DNA from: Tessaracoccus flavus
GTDB taxonomy: Bacteria; Actinomycetota; Actinomycetes; Propionibacteriales; Propionibacteriaceae
DNA: 64,000 bases
Assembly: GCF_001997295.1 (NCBI RefSeq)
Contig: NZ_CP019605.1
Span: 1,674,001 to 1,738,000, forward strand
Direction: 5' to 3'
The notes beneath the pieces were generated by a model. The model made no database searches. It was not told the origin of the DNA and saw nothing but the letters and a program-made list of their open reading frames with translations. A program made the translations under genes and the position numbers. Below are positions 15,971 to 23,092 of the stretch, in pieces; positions within the stretch are counted from its first letter, which is position 1; every line of letters starts with the position of its first letter.

Positions 15971-16412
15971 GGCTGGAGGGGCCAGCCGCCAGCCGCAGTA
16001 GGGCCGCCAGTTCTGGAGCCGTCGTCTGCTGCGCCAGCCGTTGCAATTCCTCCGACGGCGCGGCCGCGCGCAGGGCGTGGACTGCGCCGGCGTCGCGCAT
16101 CGTCGACATGGTGGGTTGCTCGTCGTGGATCGCGGCCAGCCGTGCCTCCCTCTCCTCCGAGGAGAGTGCTGGGCCGACGGCCAGATCGGCCAGGGACTGA
16201 AGGCGTGCGAGCACCGCCGGATTACCGATCTTCACCCGTCGAGCGCTGACCAGCTGCGACAGCATCGGCGCGGAGAGCCCGATGACCTCGGCGAGGCGCC
16301 CCTGAGTGAGACCCAGTGCCGACGTGATGCGTCCGACGATGTCGGCAATCGGCTCGCCGTAGAGCTCTCGCTGCGTCTGGCGGTTGGCAGCCTCAGTCTC
16401 GGGGGTGCTCAT
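15963..16412 (-). CDS. XRE-like HTH regulator coupled to kinase (copy 1)
   Basis: 149 residues. A helix-turn-helix lies at about residues 28-70 (LGLTQGRLAEVIGLSAPMLS, then QLVSARRVKIGNP), preceded by a QRELYGEPI segment, and followed by a helical C-terminal half (ERLAAIHDEQPTMS; HALRAAAPSEELQRLAQQ) that could sense or dimerise. It overlaps the kinase gene by 8 bases, so the two are coupled. The palindromic elements in front of the VWA gene are the obvious candidate operator. It is nearly identical to copy 2 except for the first about 10 residues. Confidence 0.8.
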   Translation of the reverse strand: MSTPETEAANRQTQRELYGEPIADIVGRITSALGLTQGRLAEVIGLSAPMLSQLVSARRVKIGNPAVLARLQSLADLAVGPALSSEEREARLAAIHDEQPTMSTMRDAGAVHALRAAAPSEELQRLAQQTTAPELAALLRLAAGPSSHG

Positions 16413-16479
16413 CGAGCCTCCTCTACGTTTGTGGCACGGCCAGGAGCGCTTTCCGCTTCCCGAGAGGCCCGTGCGCTAC

Positions 16480-16670
16480 ACAATATCCCTGCGATCCTGC
16501 CATTCACTCAAGTTGCTGGTCACCACGCTGGCGAGCGCCGTGGCCCGGTTCTGGCCTGACACAGCCAGCAACGCCGTCGACCCAGGGTGGGTGCCCACCA
16601 GGATGGGCGGACCCTCAGCTCCGGACGACCTGCGCCTGGGACACCTCACACAGGAGTGGCTCGCCAAGCG
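16480..16670 (+). pseudogene. C-terminal remnant of a short-chain dehydrogenase
   Basis: Plus-strand reading gives LLVTTLASAVARFWPDTASN, AVDPGWVPTRMGG, and DDLRLGHLTQEWLA. This is the C-terminal third of a short-chain dehydrogenase (the P-G-W-V-x-T-x-M segment after the YxxxK helix). The catalytic Tyr-Ser-Asp-Ser-Lys stretch is degraded to CHSLK, and the entire Rossmann half is missing. It lies directly upstream of the broken acetyltransferase. Confidence 0.65.
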
Positions 16671-16728
16671 CGATCTGCTCGCCCGTCTGGGGCCCCGTCA
16701 CCGCCACTGTGGACGTAGGGTGACGGCC

Positions 16729-17317
16729 ATGGAACTGCAGGACTTCCTCGCCCACGTCCACCGCCGGGAGTTCATCGAGAGCGGCTCCGAACTCCACCGG
16801 CTCATTATTTAAGGCCTCGCAGGAGGCGATGCGGATCACGGCGGAACTCAACTCCCGCTATCACTCTCCCGACGAGGTGCGCGCGCTCCTGTCGCGGCTG
16901 ACCGGCCGCCCCGTCGATGAGTCGGTGACGGTGTTCCCGCCGCTCTACAGCGAGTTCGGCCGGAACCTCAAGCTGGGCAAACGCGTCTTCATCAACATGG
17001 GGTGCCGGTTCCAGGACACCGGCGGCATCACCATCGGCAACGACACCCTCATCGGGCATGGCTGCACCTTCACCACCCTCAACCACGCGATGGACCCAGA
17101 CCGACGCGGCGACATGGTCCCGGCACCCATCGTCGTGGGCCGCAAGGTGTGGTTCGGCGCGAACGTAACGGTGCTCCCGGGGGTGACGATCGGCGACGGC
17201 GCGGTGATCGGTGCTGGCTCCGTCGTCACCCGGGATGTGGAGCCGGACGTGATTGTCGCGGGCGTCCCGGCCAGGCCCATCCGCCCCACCGGATTCCACA
17301 GCATCTCCGCTCCCTGA
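16729..17317 (+). pseudogene. Maltose/xenobiotic-type hexapeptide acetyltransferase, frameshifted
   Basis: ATG 16729 opens MELQDFLAHVHRREFIESGS, the normal N-terminus of the maltose O-acetyltransferase-like (left-handed beta-helix) family, but it hits TAA at 16810 after 27 codons. The rest continues in the +1 frame from about 16813 (ASQEAMRITAELN) to 17317. It includes the hexapeptide repeats and the catalytic-histidine segment TTLNHAMDP, and ends at GVPARPIRP. An internal ATG at 16829 could make a 162-residue product lacking the N-terminal lid, though its AGGAGG is only 2 bases away. Disruption by a small indel is the best explanation. Confidence 0.8.
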
Positions 17318-17323
17318 GGGCCC

Positions 17324-17360
17324 GCACCTGAGGCGCGTAAGTCGGCGGCCTCGGACCTGA
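17324..17360. repeat. Dispersed hairpin repeat, copy 2
   Basis: GCACCTGAGGCGCGTAAGTC followed by GGCGGCCTCGGACCTGAT: partner of the element at 12212-12238, located just after the acetyltransferase pseudogene. The remaining sequence up to 17467 contains nothing I recognise. Confidence 0.5.
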
Positions 17361-17466
17361 TGCTGCGCCATCGACGATCGGCCTGCGTCCATCGTCATCG
17401 AGGCCGTCATCAGCAGGTTGCCGCAGTCGCTCAGGATCGCCGGGTCGCCACCGACCGTGTGCCCGT

Positions 17467-18129
17467 CTACTCGTCGCTGGGCAGCGCCAGTGGCCCGGTG
17501 CACACGAGCGCACGGCCGGGGCTGTCCATGGTGATCTCGTCGTTGTATGCCGTGGGGCCGGGGGACGGCGCGACCTGGACGCACACCTCCACCTGGGTCG
17601 GGGCCGTGGTGAGCGGCTGCTCGTCATGGACCATCGCCTCGCTCACGTCGGGGAGGTCACCGCGCAGCGGGAGCGGCACGGACATCTCACCGTTCAGGTG
17701 CCCGCCCCGGTCGACCAGCGCGGCGGGGGCCCGCCAAGGCGCGTAGAGCAACGTGCCGGGGGTGGTGCTGAAAACCTGCTTCGACAGACGTGCCGCGTCG
17801 GGGGAGGCCTGCGAGACCCAGACCGACTCCGGCTCCCGCGGGGCAGTGCTGCTGCCGGACTGGTCGTGGCCCCGCTCGGTGAGGACCAGCAGCGGAGCCT
17901 CACCGTCGTTGGTGACGGTGTAGGACACCCGCAGCCCCCGCTCGTCGCGGGACACCGACGCCTCGATGCTGGCCCGGACGGACGCCGGCTCGGTGGTCAC
18001 TGCAGACTCCTGCGTGGACGGGGTGGTCACGGTCGTGGGCTCGGAGGGGGAGGTACCCAGGCTCGTCCCACTGCAGGCCGACAGCGCCAGGCACAGCCCG
18101 GCGGCGGCGACCGACCACCCTCTCCTCAT
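17467..18129 (-). CDS. Lipoprotein of unknown function
   Basis: 220 residues. The signal peptide ends in a lipobox (LCLALSAC, Cys19), followed by a Ser/Thr-rich spacer to about residue 50. A single beta-rich domain with GLRVSYTVTNDGEAPLLVL looks like an Ig-like or DUF4352-style fold. The C-terminal part has a possible disulfide pair (EVCVQV and LVCTGPL). It should be anchored to the outer face of the membrane. It lies between the two copies of the duplicated cassette, and its start is 25 bases from the relic of the duplicated acetyltransferase gene. Confidence 0.7.
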   Translation of the reverse strand: MRRGWSVAAAGLCLALSACSGTSLGTSPSEPTTVTTPSTQESAVTTEPASVRASIEASVSRDERGLRVSYTVTNDGEAPLLVLTERGHDQSGSSTAPREPESVWVSQASPDAARLSKQVFSTTPGTLLYAPWRAPAALVDRGGHLNGEMSVPLPLRGDLPDVSEAMVHDEQPLTTAPTQVEVCVQVAPSPGPTAYNDEITMDSPGRALVCTGPLALPSDE

Positions 18130-18154
18130 ACGCCCGACCCTAACCGACCTCCAC

Positions 18155-18254
18155 CGTCGATGTCGACGTCCGACGCACGGATAGGACGCAGGTGATGCCC
18201 CGTGGGCAGGTCCACCCGGGACGGAGGAAGGAATTCGTCAGGAATCCACGTCAT
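18155..18254 (-). pseudogene. Duplicated 5' fragment of the GNAT gene
   Basis: From ATG 18254 the reading is MTWIPDEFLPPSRVDLPTGH, then LRPIRASDVDID. This closely matches the first 34 codons of the acetyltransferase at 12332-12790, then stops. It marks the left end of the second copy of the cassette. Confidence 0.85.
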
Positions 18255-18326
18255 GCCACATTGTGCCCCCTCCGGGGCATCGTCGCGGCGGCTAGGGTAT
18301 ACGGGGTTCGCGCGGCTGGTCCAGCC

Positions 18327-18365
18327 TTGACGTTTACTAAAGCAAACTCTATATTTGCATTTGCA
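18327..18365 (+). promoter_or_regulatory. Promoter/operator of VWA gene, copy 2
   Basis: TTGACG (18327-18332), a 17-base spacer and TATATT (18350-18355) make a good sigma-70-type promoter. The palindrome GTTTACTAAAGCAAAC (18332-18347) fills the spacer, and TTTGCATTTGCA (18354-18365) follows the -10. A repressor bound between -35 and -10 would block transcription directly. Confidence 0.7.
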
Positions 18366-18393
18366 CACACATCCGACAGGAAGGGACGAGACG

Positions 18394-20397
18394 ATGCCTC
18401 GCCTCCGACACCTCACCGCCGCCACCCCCGCGCTCGCTATCGCAGCCGCGGGTGCCCTCCCCAGTGTGGCCGACGAAACCGCGTTACCCGAGCAGACCAA
18501 GGTCGTCCTGGTGCTCGACGCTTCCGCGTCGATGAACGAGCCCGACCCTTCCGGAGTGACAAAGCTGGAGGCGGCCAAGACCGCCCTCATCGGGGCCCTG
18601 GGATCGCTGCCTGAGGACGCCGACGTGGGCCTGCGCGTCTACGGGGCCACCGTCGACGGCCCCGGCCGGACCCCGGCGGAGTGCGCCGACTCCCAGCTCG
18701 TCCACCCGATCGAGCCCCTCGACGAGCAGGGCCTCACTACGGCCATCCGGTCCTTCAACGCTGTCGGCGAGACCCCCATCGCCTTCGCGCTGCAGGAGGC
18801 CGCCACGGACCTCGGAACTGAGGGGAAGCGGCACATCATCCTCGTCTCCGACGGCGAGGAGCGCTGCGTGCCCGACCCGTGCGTCGCTGTGCAGGACATC
18901 ATCGACGCCGGGATCGGGCTGCAGATCGACACCGTCGGCTTCGGCGTGGGCGGCGTGGCCCGCGAGCAGTTGACGTGCATCGCTGAGGCGGGCGGAGGAA
19001 CGTACTACGACGCCGCGGACGCAGGGACGTTGACCACCACCTTGAGCACGCTTTCGACGCGCACGGCCCGCCCTTTCACCATCCAGGGAACCCCCGTTGA
19101 GGGCAGCCCCACCCCAGAGGGTGCGCCGCTCCTCGAGGTGGGGCAGTACGTCGACGTCGCCGCCTCGTCCACTCAGGGCATGACGACCAAGTACTACCGG
19201 GTCCCGCGCACGCAGCCCGGCTCCACCATCCGGGTGAGCATGGTGGGCCGCATGCCCGCCGCACCCGACGGGATGAACCGAGGACGGTGGGATTGGCGGC
19301 TCTCGACGCCGGACGGCCTCGAGTGCTCGAGCCGGTGGGCACTCGCCAGTGACACGCAGCGACAGGGAGTGATCGCCGCCGGGACCGTCATGGCCGTGCA
19401 ACTGGATCCCCGCGCCCAGCAGCCCGATGCCCGCGCACAAGCCTGCGCCGAGGCCGACGAACTGGTCTACGAGGTGAAGCGTGGCAACGCCAGAACCGCG
19501 GTGACCACCGACGTGGAGATCCGGGTCATGGAGGAGGCTCCCGCAGCCGATGCCGAGTCGCTTCCCGACGGCGTCGCCTCGGTGCCGCGGGACAACTCCG
19601 ACCAGTTGACCTCCCCGGCCTCGGGGGCGCCGGTGAGCGTCGTCGGCGGGGCCAGCTTCAACGATGCCTTGGCGATCGAGCCGGGCACCTACGTCACCGA
19701 TTTGGTGCCGGGAGAAGTGGTCCTCTTCAAGACGCGTGTCGACTGGGGGCAGGAGGCCATCTTCGCGATCGACGGGCCGGACCCGGCGTTCGCACCGTTG
19801 CAGGGCTTGCACAGCCTGGACTGGCTGAACGTTCCCGGAAACGTCTACGCCCCCGACTTCAGCCAGATGGACTCCCAGGAACTGCTGCGCGCGGGGATGT
19901 ACCGCATGGTCAACGGCCGGCTCGAGCTCACGAGCCGCCCCGACATCAACCAGGTTCCCCAGGTCAACTTCCGCAACCGGTGGGATTCGCCGCGGATGTA
20001 CTTCCGGAACAGCAATGGCTTCTCGATGGCCGGTGACTACTACTTCGCCGTCGGCCTTGGCGAGCTCCGCGATGGAGAGCTCCGAGGCGTTCCGGTGCCG
20101 ATCAGGTTCTCGATCGCGGTCACGGGGGACGTGCAAGGGGTCCCGGAGTACGCGGAGGCCGACGTCGAGCCGAGTCCCTCCCCTGCCGCGGAGCCGACGC
20201 CCAACCCCGAGCCGACACAAGAAACGACGGAGTCAGCCACGGCGACGGAAACCCCGTCCGAGGCGGGCGACGATGCCACCGAGGGGTCCACCACTGACGC
20301 AGAGCCCTCCGGTTCCGCGCTGCCGCTCGTGGGAGGAGCGCTGCTCGCCGTCGGCGCAGTGGGGGCCGGTGTCTACGCCGTCCTGCGTCGACGCTAG
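18394..20397 (+). CDS. Secreted, membrane-anchored VWA-domain protein (copy 2)
   Basis: 667 residues from ATG 18394 (AGGAAGGGACGAG upstream); the frame is open further up but without a ribosome site. The architecture is the same as copy 1: a signal peptide, a VWA domain with MIDAS DASASMNEPD, the beta-rich ectodomain, a Pro/Thr/Glu linker and a C-terminal LPLVGGALLAVGAVGAGVYA anchor followed by LRRR. The two copies are about 80-85% identical by eye, with many substitutions in the distal ectodomain (for example YRMVNGRLELTSRPDINQ against YRVMEGGFDRQGSPDINQ). This suggests the two bind different partners. The stop overlaps the kinase stop as CTAG, which reads TAG on both strands. Confidence 0.85.
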   Translation: MPRLRHLTAATPALAIAAAGALPSVADETALPEQTKVVLVLDASASMNEPDPSGVTKLEAAKTALIGALGSLPEDADVGLRVYGATVDGPGRTPAECADSQLVHPIEPLDEQGLTTAIRSFNAVGETPIAFALQEAATDLGTEGKRHIILVSDGEERCVPDPCVAVQDIIDAGIGLQIDTVGFGVGGVAREQLTCIAEAGGGTYYDAADAGTLTTTLSTLSTRTARPFTIQGTPVEGSPTPEGAPLLEVGQYVDVAASSTQGMTTKYYRVPRTQPGSTIRVSMVGRMPAAPDGMNRGRWDWRLSTPDGLECSSRWALASDTQRQGVIAAGTVMAVQLDPRAQQPDARAQACAEADELVYEVKRGNARTAVTTDVEIRVMEEAPAADAESLPDGVASVPRDNSDQLTSPASGAPVSVVGGASFNDALAIEPGTYVTDLVPGEVVLFKTRVDWGQEAIFAIDGPDPAFAPLQGLHSLDWLNVPGNVYAPDFSQMDSQELLRAGMYRMVNGRLELTSRPDINQVPQVNFRNRWDSPRMYFRNSNGFSMAGDYYFAVGLGELRDGELRGVPVPIRFSIAVTGDVQGVPEYAEADVEPSPSPAAEPTPNPEPTQETTESATATETPSEAGDDATEGSTTDAEPSGSALPLVGGALLAVGAVGAGVYAVLRRR

Positions 20398-21353
20398 AGA
20401 AGCAGCAGGACGATTCCGAGGATCATCAGTAGCCCGAAGAAGCCGAAGACGAGGAGGTCCCGGGTGCTCAGGCGGCGGCCCGCCGCGTCCCCTGGTTCCG
20501 GCGCAAGCTGGGCACCCGCCCCCGGCTCGGCCGCAGGTTCGGGCACGAAGTGGTCGAACACCTCCACCTCCCCGGCGGCGTCGTCGTGCCAGGCGAGTTC
20601 CGGCGCGGCAAGCCGGGCGAGAGCGTCGGGCAACGTCAACCTGCGCTGAGGGTCAGGCTCGGTCAGCGCCACGAGGGTGTCCCACAGCGCGTCCGGTACA
20701 CCGATGGGCGCGGACCCCTGGCGGGGCACGTCCTGGGGCCGCACCCCGGTCAGCAGGTGGAGACCGACGCTGCCCAACGAGTACGCGTCCGAGGCCGGGG
20801 CCGGATCCCCGAGAGCGGCCAACTCGGGCGCGAGATAGCCGGGGGTGCCCGTCACCAGGCCGGTCTCGGTGAAGCGGGGGCCGTCGAGCTCGACGGCGAT
20901 CCCGAAGTCGGTGAGGTAGGCGTACGGGCGCCCAGCGCCGGTGGCGTCGAGGAGGATGTTGGCAGGTTTGACGTCGCGGTGGACCAGGCGCCCGTCGTGG
21001 ACGGCGATCAGCGCGGAGGCGATCTGGCGCAGGATCTCGGCGACGAAGAGTGGTGGGAGGGCGCCGTAGTCGCCCACCAGGGTGGCCAGCGAGCCGCCGG
21101 CGACGATTGGCATCGTGAAGAGCACCCGATCGTCCTCACCCGCCCAGCCGAGGGGCATAAGGACGTGCGGGTGGTGGATCCGAAGGCTCTGCTCACGCAC
21201 GAACCTCAGCAGCGACGTGCTGTGCGACTGGCGCAGGATCTTGGCGGCGACCACACGGTTCTGCTTGAGGTCCTCGACCCGCCATACGGTGCCCATACCC
21301 CCCTCGCCGATGGGCTCGAGGAGGAGATAGCGACCGGCGAACAGCTCAGCCAT
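20394..21353 (-). CDS. Membrane-tethered Ser/Thr protein kinase (copy 2)
   Basis: 319 residues, with the same catalytic motifs as copy 1 (GEGGMGTVW, Lys38, HRDVKPAN, DFG, APE). The first about 200 residues differ from copy 1 at only about three positions, whereas the juxtamembrane linker (PEPAAEPGAGAQLAPEPGD against EHTDEAERLHQSESDADG) and the anchor helix differ freely. The catalytic domain is therefore being kept the same while the tail drifts. The start ATG overlaps the HTH gene by 8 bases. Confidence 0.9.
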   Translation of the reverse strand: MAELFAGRYLLLEPIGEGGMGTVWRVEDLKQNRVVAAKILRQSHSTSLLRFVREQSLRIHHPHVLMPLGWAGEDDRVLFTMPIVAGGSLATLVGDYGALPPLFVAEILRQIASALIAVHDGRLVHRDVKPANILLDATGAGRPYAYLTDFGIAVELDGPRFTETGLVTGTPGYLAPELAALGDPAPASDAYSLGSVGLHLLTGVRPQDVPRQGSAPIGVPDALWDTLVALTEPDPQRRLTLPDALARLAAPELAWHDDAAGEVEVFDHFVPEPAAEPGAGAQLAPEPGDAAGRRLSTRDLLVFGFFGLLMILGIVLLLL

Positions 21354-21810
21354 GGCTGGAGGGGCCAGCCGCCAGCCGCAGTAGGGCCGCCAGTTCTGGA
21401 GCCGTCGTCTGCTGCGCCAGCCGTTGCAATTCCTCCGACGGCGCGGCCGCGCGCAGGGCGTGGACTGCGCCGGCGTCGCGCATCGTCGACATGGTGGGTT
21501 GCTCGTCGTGGATCGCGGCCAGCCGTGCCTCCCTCTCCTCCAAGGAGAGGGCCGGGCCGACGGCCAGATCGGCCAGGGACTGAAGGCGTGCGAGCACCGC
21601 CGGATTACCGATCTTCACCCGGCGAGCGCTGACCAGCTGCGACAGCATCGGCGCGGAGAGCCCGATGACCTCGGCGAGGCGCCCCTGAGTGAGACCCAGT
21701 GCCGACGTGATGCGTCCGACGATGTCGGCAATCGGCTCGCCGTAGAGCTCTCGCTGCGTCTGGCGGTTGATGTTGTCGGGCGTCTCCGCGGCTGGGCTGG
21801 TGGCATTCAC
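21346..21810 (-). CDS. XRE-like HTH regulator coupled to kinase (copy 2)
   Basis: 154 residues. From NRQTQRELYGEP onward it is almost identical to copy 1, including the recognition-helix region LSAPMLSQLVSARRVKIG, so both regulators should recognise the same DNA. The N-terminus differs (MNATSPAAETPDNI against MSTPETEAA). It is the first gene of the kinase operon; there is no obvious partner gene upstream. Confidence 0.8.
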   Translation of the reverse strand: MNATSPAAETPDNINRQTQRELYGEPIADIVGRITSALGLTQGRLAEVIGLSAPMLSQLVSARRVKIGNPAVLARLQSLADLAVGPALSLEEREARLAAIHDEQPTMSTMRDAGAVHALRAAAPSEELQRLAQQTTAPELAALLRLAAGPSSHG

Positions 21811-21898
21811 GCGTCGAGCGTATTCGACCTTGGATGCCGAAGCGCTGTATCACGCCAGGTCTCGGTCGTCCCGTCGGCGACGTCGTCGACGTTCGCTG

Positions 21899-22336
21899 TC
21901 AGCCGGCGCGACCTTTCGGCCGACCGTCGGGTCTGAGCGGTCCGAACAGGCGCTCTCGCTCGCTCAGTAACCAGTGCGGGGTAAGGAGCCGGGTGAGCCT
22001 AGCCGGACGGTTGAAGGCCAGCGACAGCATCGCAACCAGCAGCCCCGCCATGGCGACCAGCGCCAACCAGTGCACGGGCCCCAGACCTCGATCGGGGCTC
22101 TCGACGAGAACCATCACCGCGATCGGGAGGGCCAGCAGCGACAGCCAGAGCCCTCCGGCCAGGCGGTGACCCTCCGGGTCCAGAATCATTCTGAGGCGAA
22201 GGCGGGCCCATCGCCCGGCATAGGCCAGGATTCCGACGACGAAGAAGCCGACCATCCCGGCGCCCACCAACGCGGTAGCCGCAATCACGCCCCAGTCGAT
22301 GTCACTGTCCACACCCAGTCCCTTCGGTCGTGGCAC
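21899..22336 (-). CDS. Hypothetical membrane protein
   Basis: 145 residues with three hydrophobic segments (about 15-40, 63-80 and 87-107) and a basic Arg-rich C-terminus (RPDGRPKGRAG). The loop RWARLRLRMILDPEGHRLAG is positively charged and probably cytosolic. No known family is recognised. The start is taken at ATG 22336. A hairpin lies between it and the YnfA gene upstream, so it is probably transcribed separately. Confidence 0.55.
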   Translation of the reverse strand: MPRPKGLGVDSDIDWGVIAATALVGAGMVGFFVVGILAYAGRWARLRLRMILDPEGHRLAGGLWLSLLALPIAVMVLVESPDRGLGPVHWLALVAMAGLLVAMLSLAFNRPARLTRLLTPHWLLSERERLFGPLRPDGRPKGRAG

Positions 22337-22349
22337 TCTTCACCTGCGA

Positions 22350-22372
22350 GCACCCCACCGTACCTGGGGTGC
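22350..22372 (-). terminator. Hairpin after ynfA-like gene
   Basis: GCACCCCA - ccgtacc - TGGGGTGC, an 8-bp perfect stem just beyond the end of the YnfA-type gene. There is no T-run, so it is a possible intrinsic terminator of the GC-rich actinobacterial type. Confidence 0.45.
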
Positions 22373-22396
22373 GGCCGACGCCCGGCGCGTCGGTTC

Positions 22397-22732
22397 TCAC
22401 AGGGCGCGGGGCGAATACATGATGACCGCCACCCCGACCAGACAGATCAGCGCGCCGACGACGTCGTAGCGGTCCGGCCGGAAGCCGTCCATCACCATCC
22501 CCCACAGGAGCGAGCCCGCGACGAAGACCCCACCGTAGGCGGCGAGGATGCGGCCAAAGTTGGCGTCGGGCTGGAGCGTGGCGACGAACCCGTAGAGCCC
22601 CAGCGCCACCACTCCGCCGGCCACCCAGAGCAGGCCCCGGTGTTCGCGGACGCCCTGCCAGATGAGCCACGCGCCGCCGATTTCGGTCAGGGCAGCGGCC
22701 ACGAACAAGATGATCGACTTCACCACGGTCAT
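22397..22732 (-). CDS. YnfA family (UPF0060) membrane protein
   Basis: 111 residues with four transmembrane helices, the exact size and layout of the family. The conserved features are visible: [14 protein letters not shown] in helix 1, the central [10 protein letters not shown]...[13 protein letters not shown] segment, and [14 protein letters not shown] at the end. These are small multidrug-resistance-like inner-membrane proteins; the transported substrate is not established. The gene is monocistronic or co-transcribed from 23092. Confidence 0.92.
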   Translation of the reverse strand: MTVVKSIILFVAAALTEIGGAWLIWQGVREHRGLLWVAGGVVALGLYGFVATLQPDANFGRILAAYGGVFVAGSLLWGMVMDGFRPDRYDVVGALICLVGVAVIMYSPRAL

Positions 22733-22756
22733 GCGCCCATGGTGTCAGCCATGGCC

Positions 22757-23092
22757 TCAGGCGCGGAAGCGGTCCACCACGCCGGGCGGAGGCGGGCTGA
22801 ACGTGAAGATGCCCTCCACCGGCTCGCCGCGGCGCCAGGCGTCGACGGTCGACTTGCCCTTCCATAGGGCGAGGGCGAGCGCGACAGGCACCCCGAGGAG
22901 GAGCCACGGGCTGATGTCCCACTGGATCGACGGAATCGCCACCACGCCGGCCGCGCACGCGACGTAACCGATCCAGTCGGTCAGCCGGAGCCCGAACGCT
23001 CGAACGATGAGCACTCGCAGCACGAGCGCAAGCACAATAACGAGCGCCACCCCGAAGACGAGCTGAAGAATCTCCATGACACCGGGTCCCAT
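22757..23092 (-). CDS. Hypothetical small membrane protein
   Basis: Up to 111 residues; a start at the sixth codon (MEILQLVFG) is also possible. Two to three hydrophobic helices (about 8-32, 40-58 and 64-76) are followed by a soluble tail (WKGKSTVDAWRRGEPVEGIF). The start codon shares a base with the stop of the secreted protein upstream (TGATG), so the two are translationally coupled and may act together. No family is recognised. Confidence 0.55.
   Translation of the reverse strand: MGPGVMEILQLVFGVALVIVLALVLRVLIVRAFGLRLTDWIGYVACAAGVVAIPSIQWDISPWLLLGVPVALALALWKGKSTVDAWRRGEPVEGIFTFSPPPPGVVDRFRA

Larger units (their letters stand above)
12738..16412. repeat. VWA-kinase-HTH cassette duplication, copy 1
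   Basis: The first copy of a roughly 3.7-kb duplicated unit, comprising the start of the acetyltransferase gene, the promoter/operator region, the VWA protein, the kinase and the HTH regulator. The second copy is 18155-21810, in the same orientation. Genes between the copies (16480-18129) are remnants and a lipoprotein. Confidence 0.9.
18155..21810. repeat. VWA-kinase-HTH cassette duplication, copy 2
   Basis: The second copy of the unit at 12738-16412. The VWA gene has diverged throughout, while about 1.0 kb covering the kinase N-lobe and the HTH gene (about 20740-21770 against 15360-16390) is almost identical. Confidence 0.9.

Noticed and set aside
13020..16412. TerY-P triad (VWA, PP2C phosphatase, kinase)
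   Set aside because: No PP2C gene; the VWA protein is secreted with a C-terminal anchor rather than cytosolic, and the kinase has a tail anchor rather than a zinc ribbon.
17318..17466. A small minus-strand frame (DGHTVGGDPAILSDCGNLLM) ahead of the lipoprotein gene end
   Set aside because: No start, no ribosome site and no recognisable family; too short to call.
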